Source: Pinguiococcus pyrenoidosus
Lineage: Eukaryota; Sar; Pinguiophyceae; Pinguiochrysidales; Pinguiochrysidaceae
Assembly: GCA_019677205.1 (NCBI GenBank)
Contig: JAAMXY010001627.1
Span: 1 to 13,160 of the forward strand
Length of the DNA: 13,160 nt
Reading direction: 5' to 3'
Shown: positions 1 to 8,813 of the stretch, piece by piece
Position numbering within the stretch: position 1 is the first letter of the stretch
Layout: each line of letters starts with the position of its first letter
Program-made: the position numbers and the translations under genes
The notes under the pieces: model-generated
What the model was told of the DNA's origin: nothing
The model's input: only the letters and a program-made list of their open reading frames with translations
Database searches by the model: none

Positions 1-1226
1 CTTCGTTCACCCTCGGAGCGCTTCCCCGCACTCTCGGGTCCTGGAACCGCTCTCTCGCGTCTTGAGCAGATCTATCGGCGGAAGATCGGCTGCCCAGAGC
101 CGCAGCTCGCCTCGCTGTGAGCTCCTCCCTGCTCAGCGTCAGCGCACATTAGAAGCATTCCACAGATACGCAGCACAGGTGCTCGGGAAATCTGAAGTAC
201 CTGCTAAGAGACGTGCTGGCTCCGCCCAGTCGGTGTCCATCTGCGGCAGCATCGTCCGGACTCCGCGTGGCCGGGACTGCGTGTGCAATGGGCGGCGCCG
301 ACGGTGCGCCCGGGGTCGCGCCCCACGCACTGTAGCCCCCTGCCGACGGGTCGTTCAGAACTTGCCACGCCTGAACCCCCGACGCCGCGCCGATGGGAAT
401 GTACCCTTCCCTGTGCACGACCGAACTGAGATGTAGTTCCTCCAGCCTGCGCACGTACTCGCCCGACGGTCGCAGCCATTCCAACTTCTTGTTCGCGTAG
501 AGGTAGCCGACGAAGAGCGAGCACGCCATGTCCAGCCGAGGCCCCGTGAACAGCGAGAAGAGGAAGAACAGGGCAAGCGGGTAGTAGCGGCTGGAGACCT
601 CGATGGGCGGGAACATCAGCCGGCGCGTCGAACGCCCATCCGCCTCGCACTCCACCACAATGAGCGCCAGGACGACCAGCCACAACCCCTGCGCTGTCCA
701 GAACAAGGCGCCTTGGTCTCCGCTGAGGGCGAGCATGAAGCACAGCGCCAAGAACAGCGCCTGAGACAGCAGAGCCATCGCGCAGAAGAGCAAGCCGAAC
801 GTGGTCGAGCCGTAGGCGCTCTCCAGGGTCACCGCCGTGCGATAGAACGCCAGCACTCCGAACAGAAGACTCAGGATCCCAGCGCAGAAGAAGGGCGCCA
901 GCAAGGGCCGGTACACTTCCAACTCCATGACCGTGAAGTACGGCACCGTGACCAAGGCATAGGGAGAAATGAAGAACGAGGCGATGAACATTGCGCCGGT
1001 GATCTGCATGGGTTTCCCCATATACCCCCAAAAAAGACAAAGCATCAGACGATGCGCACAGGTCGTACTGACTGGCCGCAGAAGAGGGGAAAGACGGGCA
1101 TACCTGGAGTACCAGACGCGTGACGAACGGCGTCTCTGAGATCCACTGCCGATAGCGTTGCACCACCGGATTGTTCTGAGCCGACGCGTCACTGCCACTG
1201 CCGTTGGCTCCCGACGACAGATCCAT
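1..1226 (-). CDS. Rhomboid/derlin-like polytopic membrane protein, partial at its C-terminus
   Basis: Seen: start ATG at 1226-1224; exon 1 1226-1104, intron 1103-1004 (GT-AG, 100 bases), exon 2 from 1003. The reading frame then either runs to a stop at 149, or, as I prefer, splices from 201 to 128 (72-base GT-AG intron), leaving a frame open to the window edge that begins R-EELTARRAAAL. The protein starts with a short polar leader, then a P-x-VTR stretch (about residues 34-37) and five or six hydrophobic segments up to about residue 220. E-x-YRP (70-74), LESAYGS (101-107) and a final helix with VGYLYA have the spacing of rhomboid-fold proteins. No GxSx serine-protease motif is present, so an inactive derlin or UBAC2 type fits best. 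Known: such proteins act in ER-associated degradation. Near residue 297 GHRLGG resembles the second half of an SHP box, the p97/Cdc48-binding motif of derlins. The family call is an inference from pattern. Divergent from the RAD51D-like gene. Confidence 0.6.
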
Positions 1227-1768
1227 TGATGTGCAGAGACCTTCGCCTCTCTTCCCCCCTTTGCGCTCGAGAAATTCGCCCGAAGAAGATGAATTCTGCC
1301 GAAGTGTCCAGATCTCCACCGCGGATCCCACGACGCAGAAGAGGAAACCGCGTCTGATGGGGAGACTCTGAAGCTCACGCAAGCGCTTTTCTTCCGCAAC
1401 CCCACAACTGCCGTTGAAATCCGACTTTACGCAAATGCACAGCACGGAAATGCCCAGAATCCGATCGAGTCTGTGGCGTTCTGCCCGATTCTCCCCTGAA
1501 TTTTGCGCCCGCTTGAATTCCCTTTGCTTCGCACAGAAGTGATCGTGCTGTACCTTATATCGAAGTTGAGCACTATATCGAGATCCATCGGCATTTTTTC
1601 CCGCGCGTTTCGTTCGAAGTGTCGGGTGCTTTTCCTTTCGGCTTTTCGGGGGTTCCAAAGCTCAGCGCATCTCTCCGCGACGCTTCGCGCCACTTTGAGG
1701 CTCTGCGAGCTTCAGTCTGTTGCCCTCGATTTCGCTTGACTGGTGTGACGTTCCTGGAGGCTGCTGAC
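1227..1768. promoter_or_regulatory. Divergent promoter region between the derlin-like and RAD51D-like genes
   Basis: This 542-base gap holds no convincing exon. Seen: TTTCCCGC at 1597-1604, a match to the E2F/DP word TTTSSCGC, 165 bases before the RAD51D-like ATG. Two copies of TATATCGA lie at 1556-1563 and 1574-1581, 18 bases apart. TTGAAATCCGACTT at 1414-1427 differs by one base from 8224-8237, and both lie upstream of minus-strand starts. E2F control of homologous-recombination genes is well known in plants and animals. Whether these words are used here is inference. Confidence 0.4.
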
Positions 1769-2964
1769 ATGCCGCGTCTTCTTCAGTTGGATGTGGCGAC
1801 GGAGCACGCGGAGGTGCTCCGCCGACTTCGCGGAGCCAACCCTGCCGTCTACACGCTGGAGACGCTGCTGAGTCGCAAGAGCCGCCTCTTGGCTCGTGAG
1901 ACGCCGGGCGTGAGCGCTGCGCAGATTGAGGACTGCAAGCGCGCGGTGGCTCAGCACAGTCTCGGTCGGGTCTACACCGCCCTCAGCTTTGTGAAGATGG
2001 AGCGGGCGCTGAAGCACTTCCGCAGCGGGTCCAAGGCCTTGGACGACTGTATCGGTGGTGGCTTCCGATCTGGCGAGATGGTGGAGGTCGTCGGTCCCAG
2101 CGGCGTTGGAAAGACGCAGCTGGCGCTCTCTGCAGCTATGTGTGCGGCGCTGCGCGGCGACGAGGTGCTGTATGTGGACACTGGCAACGTGTTCCAGGCC
2201 AAGCGAGCTGCCCAGATTGGGCTCGAGCAGCTCGCCCTCCACGTCGATCTGCTGGAGGAGGCGGAGAGAGCCGCTCGCGACCGGCGGGGCGCAAGTGCCG
2301 AGCTGACCGCGGAGCACATGGTGTCGCGCGCGATGAGCCGCATCCAGGTCATTCGTGCATTTGACGCGTTTTCGCTTCTCGACGCGCTGTACGCAGCTGC
2401 AGCTGCCAGCGACGATGGTGCAGCAAACGGACAAGCAGCGCCTCCCCCTGCCCTGCTCGTTGTGGTGGACTCGATCACAGCGGTGCTGGCGCCGATGATG
2501 GGGAGGAACATGGCAGGTACGAAATGCCACTGCGAGTCGTGGATGCGGACGTCGAGTTTCTCATTCGCTCCTTTATCTTTCCCTTCTTCCTCCTACCCCT
2601 CCTTCTAGCTCAAGGGATGATGCACGCCATTGCGTCTCAGCTTCGCCACATGGCGTCGCAACTGACCCGCCTTTGTGCCGTCGTCGTGACAAACAACACC
2701 GTCGCCGCGGGAACAGAGACCAGCCCTGCGGCAGAGCAGCTTCCTGCGCATGATCCCAGCCACGCCTTGCGCACTCTGAAGCCGGCCTTGGGCCTCAGCT
2801 GGACGTATCAAGCGAACAAGAGGCTGAGCCTCGTGCTGGATGCCGACGCAGCGTCGCCCTCCCAAGGCGGGCATGTGTTTCTCACGAAGAGCGTTCCCAC
2901 GGGAGACGGGCCGGACGCCGTGCGATACGCCCTGTCTCGCGCTGGCTTTACGGATGCGTTCTGA
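1769..2964 (+). CDS. RAD51D: RAD51D-like RecA-family recombination ATPase
   Basis: Exons 1769-2516 and 2609-2964 join across a 92-base GT-AG intron (2517-2608), giving 367 residues; human RAD51D has about 328. Known role: a RAD51 paralogue of the BCDX2 complex that supports RAD51 filament assembly in double-strand-break repair in the nucleus. Seen: an N-terminal helical domain of RAD51 type with VYTLETLLSRK near residue 27; Walker A GPSGVGKT at 109-116; YVDTGNVF near 135; Walker B LLVVVDS at 229-235; and, after the intron, VVVTN followed by LKPALGLSWTY. This last block matches RAD51D (LKPALGxSW) better than RAD51, XRCC2 or XRCC3. An Ala-rich insert near residues 208-227 adds length. The start ATG opens the conserved domain; the frame runs further upstream, but that part is not family-like. 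An E2F-type site lies 165 bases upstream. Confident of the family, fairly confident of the paralogue. Confidence 0.88.
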
Positions 2965-3025
2965 GCGCGCTGCGAAGGACACGCGGTCGGTTCTAGGCGA
3001 AGCTCGCCAGCGGCACCTGTCCGTT

Positions 3026-3899
3026 TCATCCTGCGTCGCGCGGTCGTCCCACGATTCCCGATTGAAGCACCTGCGCCATGATGAAGACGCAGGGGGCCAC
3101 GATGAAGAAGAAGAAGAATTCCGTCTGAGGCGACACGACGCTGGATCGCTTGCCGGCGGCTTTCGGACTGTTCAGCAGCGCTTGGACCAGCTTGGTCGCG
3201 GTCGTTCGGTTGGCCTCAGCGGCCGGGAAAGGAAGCCAGAAGAGTAGGATTGCCAAGATCGGGCACAGCGGCACCCACGCCGGCAGTGGAGCGCATGACG
3301 ATGAGCGTGCTATCACGACCATCGTGTCTTGCGCAGACTCCGCTCCAGCCGCGCTGCTTTCGCTCTGCTGCGGTGGATGCAGCTTGGGTTCCATGCCGAT
3401 GTCGAGATCCACGACGTGAACGTACTGCAGCACGCCAAAGAAGCGGAAGAGCTTCGCCTTCATCTGCCGTCTCTCCGGGTCGCTGCGCATCTCTAGAATC
3501 CGGCATCGATTCTGCTGCTCGAGCCGCCGCAAGTCATCCTCTAGACGCTTGTAGGCGTCCGGCTGCACCTGCGCTGAATAGCTGATCTGCGCTGAGTGCA
3601 TATCGCGTAGCACGGGCACCCAAGTAGAAGGTCTCCACAGCGCTAGCCAGCGTGCCTGGAGGTCCGACAGCAGGAAACCCATGTGTCGCTCACGGTCTTT
3701 CCACACGGCCTCCCAGCAACAGAATGAGCGCTGCACGGTATGCCCCCTTTCGCCTGCAACACCAACAAGGGAAGCAGCTCTCTGGCCACCCGGCCACTTC
3801 TAGCTCGTCTTTCACAGTCGGTGCACTGACGTGCAGTGAGTGGGAAGAAGCGGATGATGCTGATGATGATGACGCTCTGATTCTCTTGTTCATGTGCAT
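3026..3899 (-). CDS. Unrecognised membrane protein with two C-terminal hydrophobic segments
   Basis: I do not recognise this family. The solid part is an open frame from 3753 to a TGA at 3026. It includes a Trp-rich start (WEAVW, WLALW, STW), a charged helical stretch (YKRLEDDLRRLEQQ) likely to form a short coiled coil, then FFGVLQYVHVVDLDI, a hydrophobic segment (LCPILAILLFWLPF), a linker and a final hydrophobic segment with five consecutive Phe (FFFFFIVAPCVFI). The first in-frame ATG of that exon is at 3682, giving 218 residues. Coding-like Trp-rich sequence continues upstream of it, so I infer a first exon 3899-3827 joined by a 73-base GT-AG intron (3826-3754) that keeps phase, giving 266 residues. 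That first exon is mostly Ser/Ala (from a GAT repeat) and is the weakest part. Both hydrophobic segments sit near the C-terminus, suggesting a membrane-anchored protein with a large soluble N-terminal part. Converges on the RAD51D-like gene, with 61 bases between stops. Confidence 0.5.
3853..3874. repeat. Short GAT/ATC trinucleotide tract
   Basis: GATGATGCTGATGATGATGA and a few further bases form an imperfect trinucleotide run. On the minus strand it would encode the Ser-rich part of the tentative first exon of the membrane protein ending at 3026. It is a low-complexity tract rather than evidence of a gene. Confidence 0.6.
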
Positions 3900-4221
3900 C
3901 TCTTTTGGTTATCTGTCTTTGACGCCCGGACGGAGAACCCAAAACTGCTCCCTTTCCTCACCTTTCTGCTCTGTGTCGCGATATGCTATAACCAATATCG
4001 AGAGCATCTGGTTCTGTGTCGCGTCTGCGCAGATACCAAGGAGGGGTGAAAAATAGTCAGCTGAACCAGTGGAACCACCTACCCAAGAAGTGCGAACGCT
4101 TTGCTAAGCGCCTCAAGACGCCGTCGGTGGCAGCCAAACGCACTCCCTCTCATCCGAAAACGCGCGACATCGCTTCTCTTAGCCTATTTACTGGAAGAGC
4201 CACCGCTGCTGATCTTCGAGA
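3900..4221. promoter_or_regulatory. Divergent promoter region upstream of the plastid FKBP
   Basis: No exon is supported here. Seen: a CCAAT box at 3992-3996 with AATATCGAG overlapping at 3994-4002, about 220 bases before the FKBP ATG. The ATATCGA core also occurs twice before the RAD51D-like gene. The core promoter assignment is inference. Confidence 0.3.
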
Positions 4222-5098
4222 ATGAGTCGAAAGCGCGCATGTGGCGCCTTTCTCCTGCTGCTCCTGGCCGATTGCTGCGGGACGGCCGACTGCTTATCGT
4301 GGAAGAGAGGCCCGCAGGGTTCTGTGGGCGTCTCGAGAAGCGACTTGCTTAGGGCCCTGCCGCTGGCCCTCCTCCCCGCTCTGAAGCTGGAAGCCTGGGC
4401 GGACCAGACGCTGGAGTACATGCCAGCGCTGTCGGGCAAGGACTACGGCAAGCAGAGGACGGTGTATCCCGACTTCAAGCTGCTGGATTCGGGCCTGCAG
4501 GTGGCGTCCGGAACTTTCTTGAGAGGGTAGCGGAAGAATGACGACCCGCAGCCTCCTGACACGAAGTTGTACAAACAGGTGAAGGACGTCAAGCCAGGAG
4601 AGGGGGACAAGCCCCGACCGGGGGACCGCGTGGTGATCGATTGGAGCGGCTACACCATCGGATACTACGGCCGCATTTTCGAGGCGTCGGGCAAGGTGCA
4701 GGGCGGCGCCTTCGCCAACGAGAAGAGCTTGTACCGCTTCGTCCTGGGCAGCAACGCCGTGATTGCCGGGCTGGATCAGGCGGTGTCGGACATGCGCGTG
4801 GGCGGCGTGCGGCAGATCGTGATTCCGCCTGAACTCGGATGTGAGTAGACCCGCCGAATCCTTGGGAATGGTCGGAAGCTCTTCTCAGCGGCTCATGCCT
4901 CGCAACTCGACTCTGCGCCCTTCAGATCCGCCTTCCGACCCGAGCCACGACAAGGTTGGGCCCAAGCCGTCCACCTTCTCTGGCCAACGGGCCTTGGACT
5001 TTGTGCTTCAGAACCAGGGTCTCATCGACAAGACGCTTCTCATCAACGTGGAACTGAAAAGAGTGGACAAGCCGGGAGAGCGCGGCTTCTCGTCCTAA
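4222..5098 (+). CDS. Chloroplast thylakoid-lumen FKBP-type peptidyl-prolyl isomerase (FKBP16-3-like)
   Basis: Exons 4222-4500, 4579-4840 and 4926-5098 join in phase across 78- and 85-base GT-AG introns, giving 237 residues. Known role: cis-trans isomerisation of prolyl bonds; plant FKBP16-3 is a thylakoid-lumen immunophilin linked to photosystem assembly. Seen: SGLQ-VKDVKPGEG opens the FKBP domain, then GDRVVIDWSGYTIGYYGRIF, FVLGSNAVIAGLDQAV, MRVGGVRQIVIPPELGY and TFSGQRALDFVLQNQGLIDK. These blocks match the plant FKBP16-3 type closely. The intron positions restore SGLQ-x-KD and PPELGY, which supports them. Residues 1-24 form an ER-type signal peptide (basic start, then AFLLLLLA). A second hydrophobic segment (RALPLALLPALKLEAWA, 44-60) ends in an AxA-like site, as for lumen import. 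There is no twin-Arg. The two-part targeting suggests a complex plastid. Its stop lies 18 bases from that of the converging STRA6-like gene. Confidence 0.88.
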
Positions 5099-5116
5099 GG
5101 AGGCAAATAAGGAATG

Positions 5117-8105
5117 CTATGCTTCACTGCAATCTCTCTGCGTCTTCTGCTCAGCCGCCGTATCCTCCACGGCTTTTGCCCTAAGTGACGAGGAACTTGT
5201 GTGGTTCGACGAAGGAGAGATCTGTGCACCTTTACATTCCTTGATGACCTCCTCCGTGCTGATTCCGCGGCGGTACTTCACCAATGCCGGGTTCATAATC
5301 AGCTGCGAAAGGGGAGAAAAGAAGTCAACAGCGTCAGAAGGAGCGGTGCTTGGGATCTGGCTTCATCTGCAGGCTCACCGTGTACGCCACTCGCCATCGA
5401 TTTCTTGCGCGTGGGCAGCTCGTGTGCGGAGGCTGGCTCTCCGGCGTGCTGCGCCCGCCAGGGAGACGACGTCCTCCCTCACGGAGGATCTCACAGGCCT
5501 CCTGCATGATGGCGTTCCCGTGGTGGTGTCGGAAGTAGCAGATAGACTTGAAGCACATGTACCCCACGTCGCAGGTCTCCAGCTCCTTCGGGAAGATTGT
5601 CTCGTCCAGGCGAAGGACAGCGACGAAGCAGTAGCCCAGCATGAAAAGGAGCCGGAAGATCGCCTGCAGGAACCCCGTGAACAGGTTGTAGAGCAGCAGC
5701 GCCATAAATGTGAACTGGAAGCTCACGGGACGCTTGATGCGATGCCCGTCGCAGGTGAAGTCCTCGAAGAAGAAGGGATTGAAAAGCATCTTCAGCAGCA
5801 CGAAGACGAGGACCCACGCGAGGACAGCATTCAAGTAGCTATCCAGTATCCAGTTCAGGATGCTGGAGTTGATCACACAAAAAGCCACGGCGGAGAACAA
5901 GAAGCTGATCAGCACGAAGCCGAAGGCAGCGCTGCTGATGGCAATGCCGACGTACATCGGCATCCACCTGACCGAGAAATTAGCGGGGTTGTACTCGCCG
6001 CGTGCGCGCACAGCGCCACTCTCCAGGCGTCGAAGGTTTAGGATGAGTGAAGCCGGGGCCATCAGAATGGCGATCACAGTCACTAACACGCCGACGCTTG
6101 TGCCGATGCGAACGGCCAGGTTCCAATCCTTCTCCCACTGCTCGATCACGTCGCTCGAAGCCTGCGAATCGGCGATGATGAGCTCGTTGGTTGCGATGGT
6201 GCTGTTGATGGCCGGGAGCAGAATCGTCTCTCGCACGTCGTTGAGCGCCTCGATTGCGCGCACCAGACCGTCCACGGTGAAGTTCGAGCAGTCTTCCACC
6301 GGCAAGGTGGAGCACGTGGTCATGAAGCTCGCGTCGAGAGAAGCCTCGAGGTCTGCAGGAAGGTCGTTCAGCGCCTCGACAAAGTCAAGCGCCTGGTCGA
6401 TATCGGATTCCGTTTGCGCGTACGCCGCTTCCAGCTCTTCGTTCTGCTGTGCAGCTTGCTCCGCGGCCAGCTCAAGGGTCTCTGTCGTGTCGTCTGCGAT
6501 GTTCAGAGTAATGGACTCGTGGAAAGTTTCATACATCATTGCCACAACCAGCAGACTCAGGATGAGCGCGAGCCAGACGATGGTTGGGGTCTTGCCGAAG
6601 CATCCCTGCCAACCGCGAAACAGGTCGTACGCCTGCAGCTTGAGGTACTCGGTCGTCTGCGCACTTAGACAGAACTCCGAGAAGCCGCTACTCAGGATGC
6701 GCTCCAAGAAGGAGGGATCTTCCTGCGCCCCTTCCTTTGACGGAACGCCGCGGGCTGCGAATGGGAGGCAGGAAGCATACGAAGACAGGCGCGAGATCCA
6801 AGTGTGGTCTTCGCGCTCACTCTCTCGCGCCAACGCTTCTTGCTCCAGGGCCTCCTTATGAGCAAGAACGCCCTGCTCCCCAAAGATGTCAACGACTCGC
6901 GGTCCGTACTGGCTCGCTCTCCAGCCAGTGAACACGTCTTCCAGCAGGAAGCGAGCTTCCGCTGACGTTGTGCAGTTCTTCGCCGGCAAGACGCCGACGC
7001 CCCCGCCCGTCCTCAGCGTCCACGCCGGATGGACGAAGAGATCCACGGGGGCCGGGAGCGTCAAGAGGCTGTCCTCCGCTTCTGAATCTCCGGATGGCCC
7101 GCGCAACAGCTGAAATAGCGCCCTTCTGTGCTGCAGCTCACCCCGGGCGCCTCGCAGCAGCACGCGAACGCGATGCTGCCGCGCCTCCGCATCCACCAGC
7201 GCGGACGCCTGCAGCAGGACGCGAAGGCGTTCCCAGCGCAACAAAGGCTTGCCCTCTGACGCCGGCAAAGGACCACTGGAGTTGGACGCCTGGGACGGCA
7301 AGGCTTCCCCTTCTATGTCTACAAAAACCGGCGACGCTTTTCTTCTTGGGCCTTGAAGGCGGAGGTCCCGCGAGTTTGTCGACGTCCCTTTGCCTTGCCC
7401 GACCTCATCCTCCCCAATTCCATCCTCCTTGACCTCGGCCCCGTCGCCCTCGCGGTCCCCTGCCTCGGCGGCTCGTGAGCTCGACGCCAAGGACTGGGGC
7501 CCCATTGTCGGGGCGTCCGCAAGCAAGAGCCCGACGATCGTCGCCACGGCAAGCAAGTACAGAAACGCCTCCGTGAACCGCGCCATCCGCAACACTCGCC
7601 TGCTAAAAACATCATCATCTTGGGTAGACGAGAATGAAATGTGGACGATGAGCAAGCAGCACAGCAGCAGCGGCAGGCCAAGATACCAAGTCGGCTGCAG
7701 GATGTTGTTGCCAAGGGCGAAGACGCTGAACGCCAAAGCCTGGCCAAGTCCGATGGCGCAAGTCAAGAAGAACAGAGTCACCGCGCCCAGCCCGATGAAA
7801 CCATGGGTCCACGTGAAGTACTGCTGCAGCGACGTGAGAAAGAACGCGCAAAGCGTGAAGGTGGTGAGCGCTTGGCTGCGGACTTTTCCGTACGCCAAGT
7901 CATATGGAAGCCACTTCAGCGCTGTGTAGTCTCGCTGCCAGATCTCCAGCTTCTCGTGGCATCGTTCGTGGAGGCCATCCGTTTCGCGCTCCAGCACTCT
8001 GCGCTCTTTGGCCACCCAGTCAATCTCCACGGCGTCCACTTCGGAATCCGCCGCTTCATGGCGCACGTCGGAAGCCAAAGCGTCGCCTTCCTTGCTCTGG
8101 TGCAT
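5117..8105 (-). CDS. STRA6-like polytopic membrane protein
   Basis: Exon 1 8105-5379 and exon 2 5302-5117 join across a 76-base GT-AG intron (5378-5303), giving 970 residues. I chose the ATG at 8105 (A at -3); the frame is open further upstream but contains no earlier ATG. Seen: a charged N-terminus; four hydrophobic segments at about residues 78-200; a soluble acidic region of about 300 residues; a fifth segment (VWLALILSLLVVAM); a long Gln/Glu-rich, coiled-coil-like extra-membrane stretch with Cys pairs and NFT/NST sites; then four or more membrane segments. The tail LDETIFPKELETCDVGYMCF, HHHGNAIM and, across the intron, NRWRVAYT-LIMNP-LVKYR match my recollection of STRA6-like proteins in protists, which end in an NRW...NP.L..YR pattern. 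Known: vertebrate STRA6 moves retinol across the plasma membrane; the protist substrate is unknown to me. The splice that restores this ending is strong support for the gene model; the family name is less certain. Confidence 0.75.
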
Positions 8106-8813
8106 CTTGGCAGCGGTGCGGTGGGGAACAACGGACGCGCTGGCGCATAACGTTGGGGGAAAGTCGTGAAAATGCGCCAACAAAGGCCCCAGAAAGAGGA
8201 AACTTCGAGAAGTGCGAGTTGCATTGAAATCGGACTTCGTCACAATCAACACCGATGGGTGAATGGGTGAATATCTGCCTCGGGCTTGGGGTGCATCTGC
8301 CGCGTGACTTTTCCCAGATGGGCCAATGGCTTAGGTCCATTTGAAAAGGGCAGGGCATGTGGACCAATTGCAGAGCGTGTTTCGATGTTTCTACCGCAGC
8401 GGAAATCGGTGTCTTCATCGAACATGCACATTCCAACGCAGGAACCTTGCCAATTTTTCCCACCGCACACCATGCGAAGTCGCGACTGGTTCCCTTGAAA
8501 CAAGATGCCTAGACGTGGTTGGCCTCCAGTGATACAAAAAACAAAAAACAATCCCACTCTTCCTTCCTTCCAACTGTCTGGTGACGAGTGACGAGACCTC
8601 TCAGAGCCGCCTACGTGGCCATCCCAGGCCACGTGTGCACTGATGATTGGATCAATTTCACGTGCCGCCCACGCTTGGATTGCTATATCCAGAACAGTGT
8701 GCATCTCCACAGCACGGAGCTTTGGATTTCCGAAGCCTGAAGCGCCACTTTACTCCCGATCCATTCACTCCACTACTCTCGCTTTCGCCGCTGCGCATCT
8801 CCACGGTCTCAGT
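8106..8813. promoter_or_regulatory. Intergenic region: glycosyltransferase 3' flank and STRA6-like promoter
   Basis: About 700 bases without a supportable exon. The 3' untranslated end of the glycosyltransferase should occupy the high-numbered side. Seen: an inverted repeat with arms 8613-8620 and 8627-8634; CACGTG at 8630-8635 and 8659-8664; an inverted CCAAT (ATTGG) at 8646-8650; a tandem GTGACGA at 8581-8594; an A-rich run near 8535-8550; and the word shared with the derlin-like promoter at 8224-8237, about 120 bases before the STRA6-like ATG. Confidence 0.4.
8613..8634. repeat. Inverted repeat with 8-bp perfect arms around a G-box
   Basis: ACGTGGCC (8613-8620), six-base spacer ATCCCA, then GGCCACGT (8627-8634). 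The right arm overlaps a CACGTG box (8630-8635). It could be a paired bZIP or bHLH binding site, or a hairpin if transcribed. It lies about 510 bases upstream of the STRA6-like ATG. Confidence 0.6.

Noticed and set aside
204-1658. Long minus-strand frame of 484 codons
   Set aside because: Only its stretch 1226-1104 is real (exon 1 of the derlin-like gene). The rest is a shadow of exon 2 and lacks the membrane-segment pattern seen in the other frame.
5303-5378. Unspliced C-terminus of the STRA6-like protein ending at 5334
   Set aside because: The GTGAGC donor, pyrimidine-rich stretch and GCAG acceptor are good, and splicing restores a conserved-looking ending.
5199-6861. Two long plus-strand frames (280 and 333 codons)
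   Set aside because: Both are antisense to the STRA6-like gene and are Ser/Ala/Arg-rich in the way reverse-strand shadows of GC-rich genes are.
8246-8710. 154-codon minus-strand frame in the gap before the STRA6-like gene
   Set aside because: No recognisable domain, odd Cys/His/Gly-rich composition, and it covers the promoter-like inverted repeat and G-boxes. It overlaps the STRA6-like upstream region without a clear splice into it.
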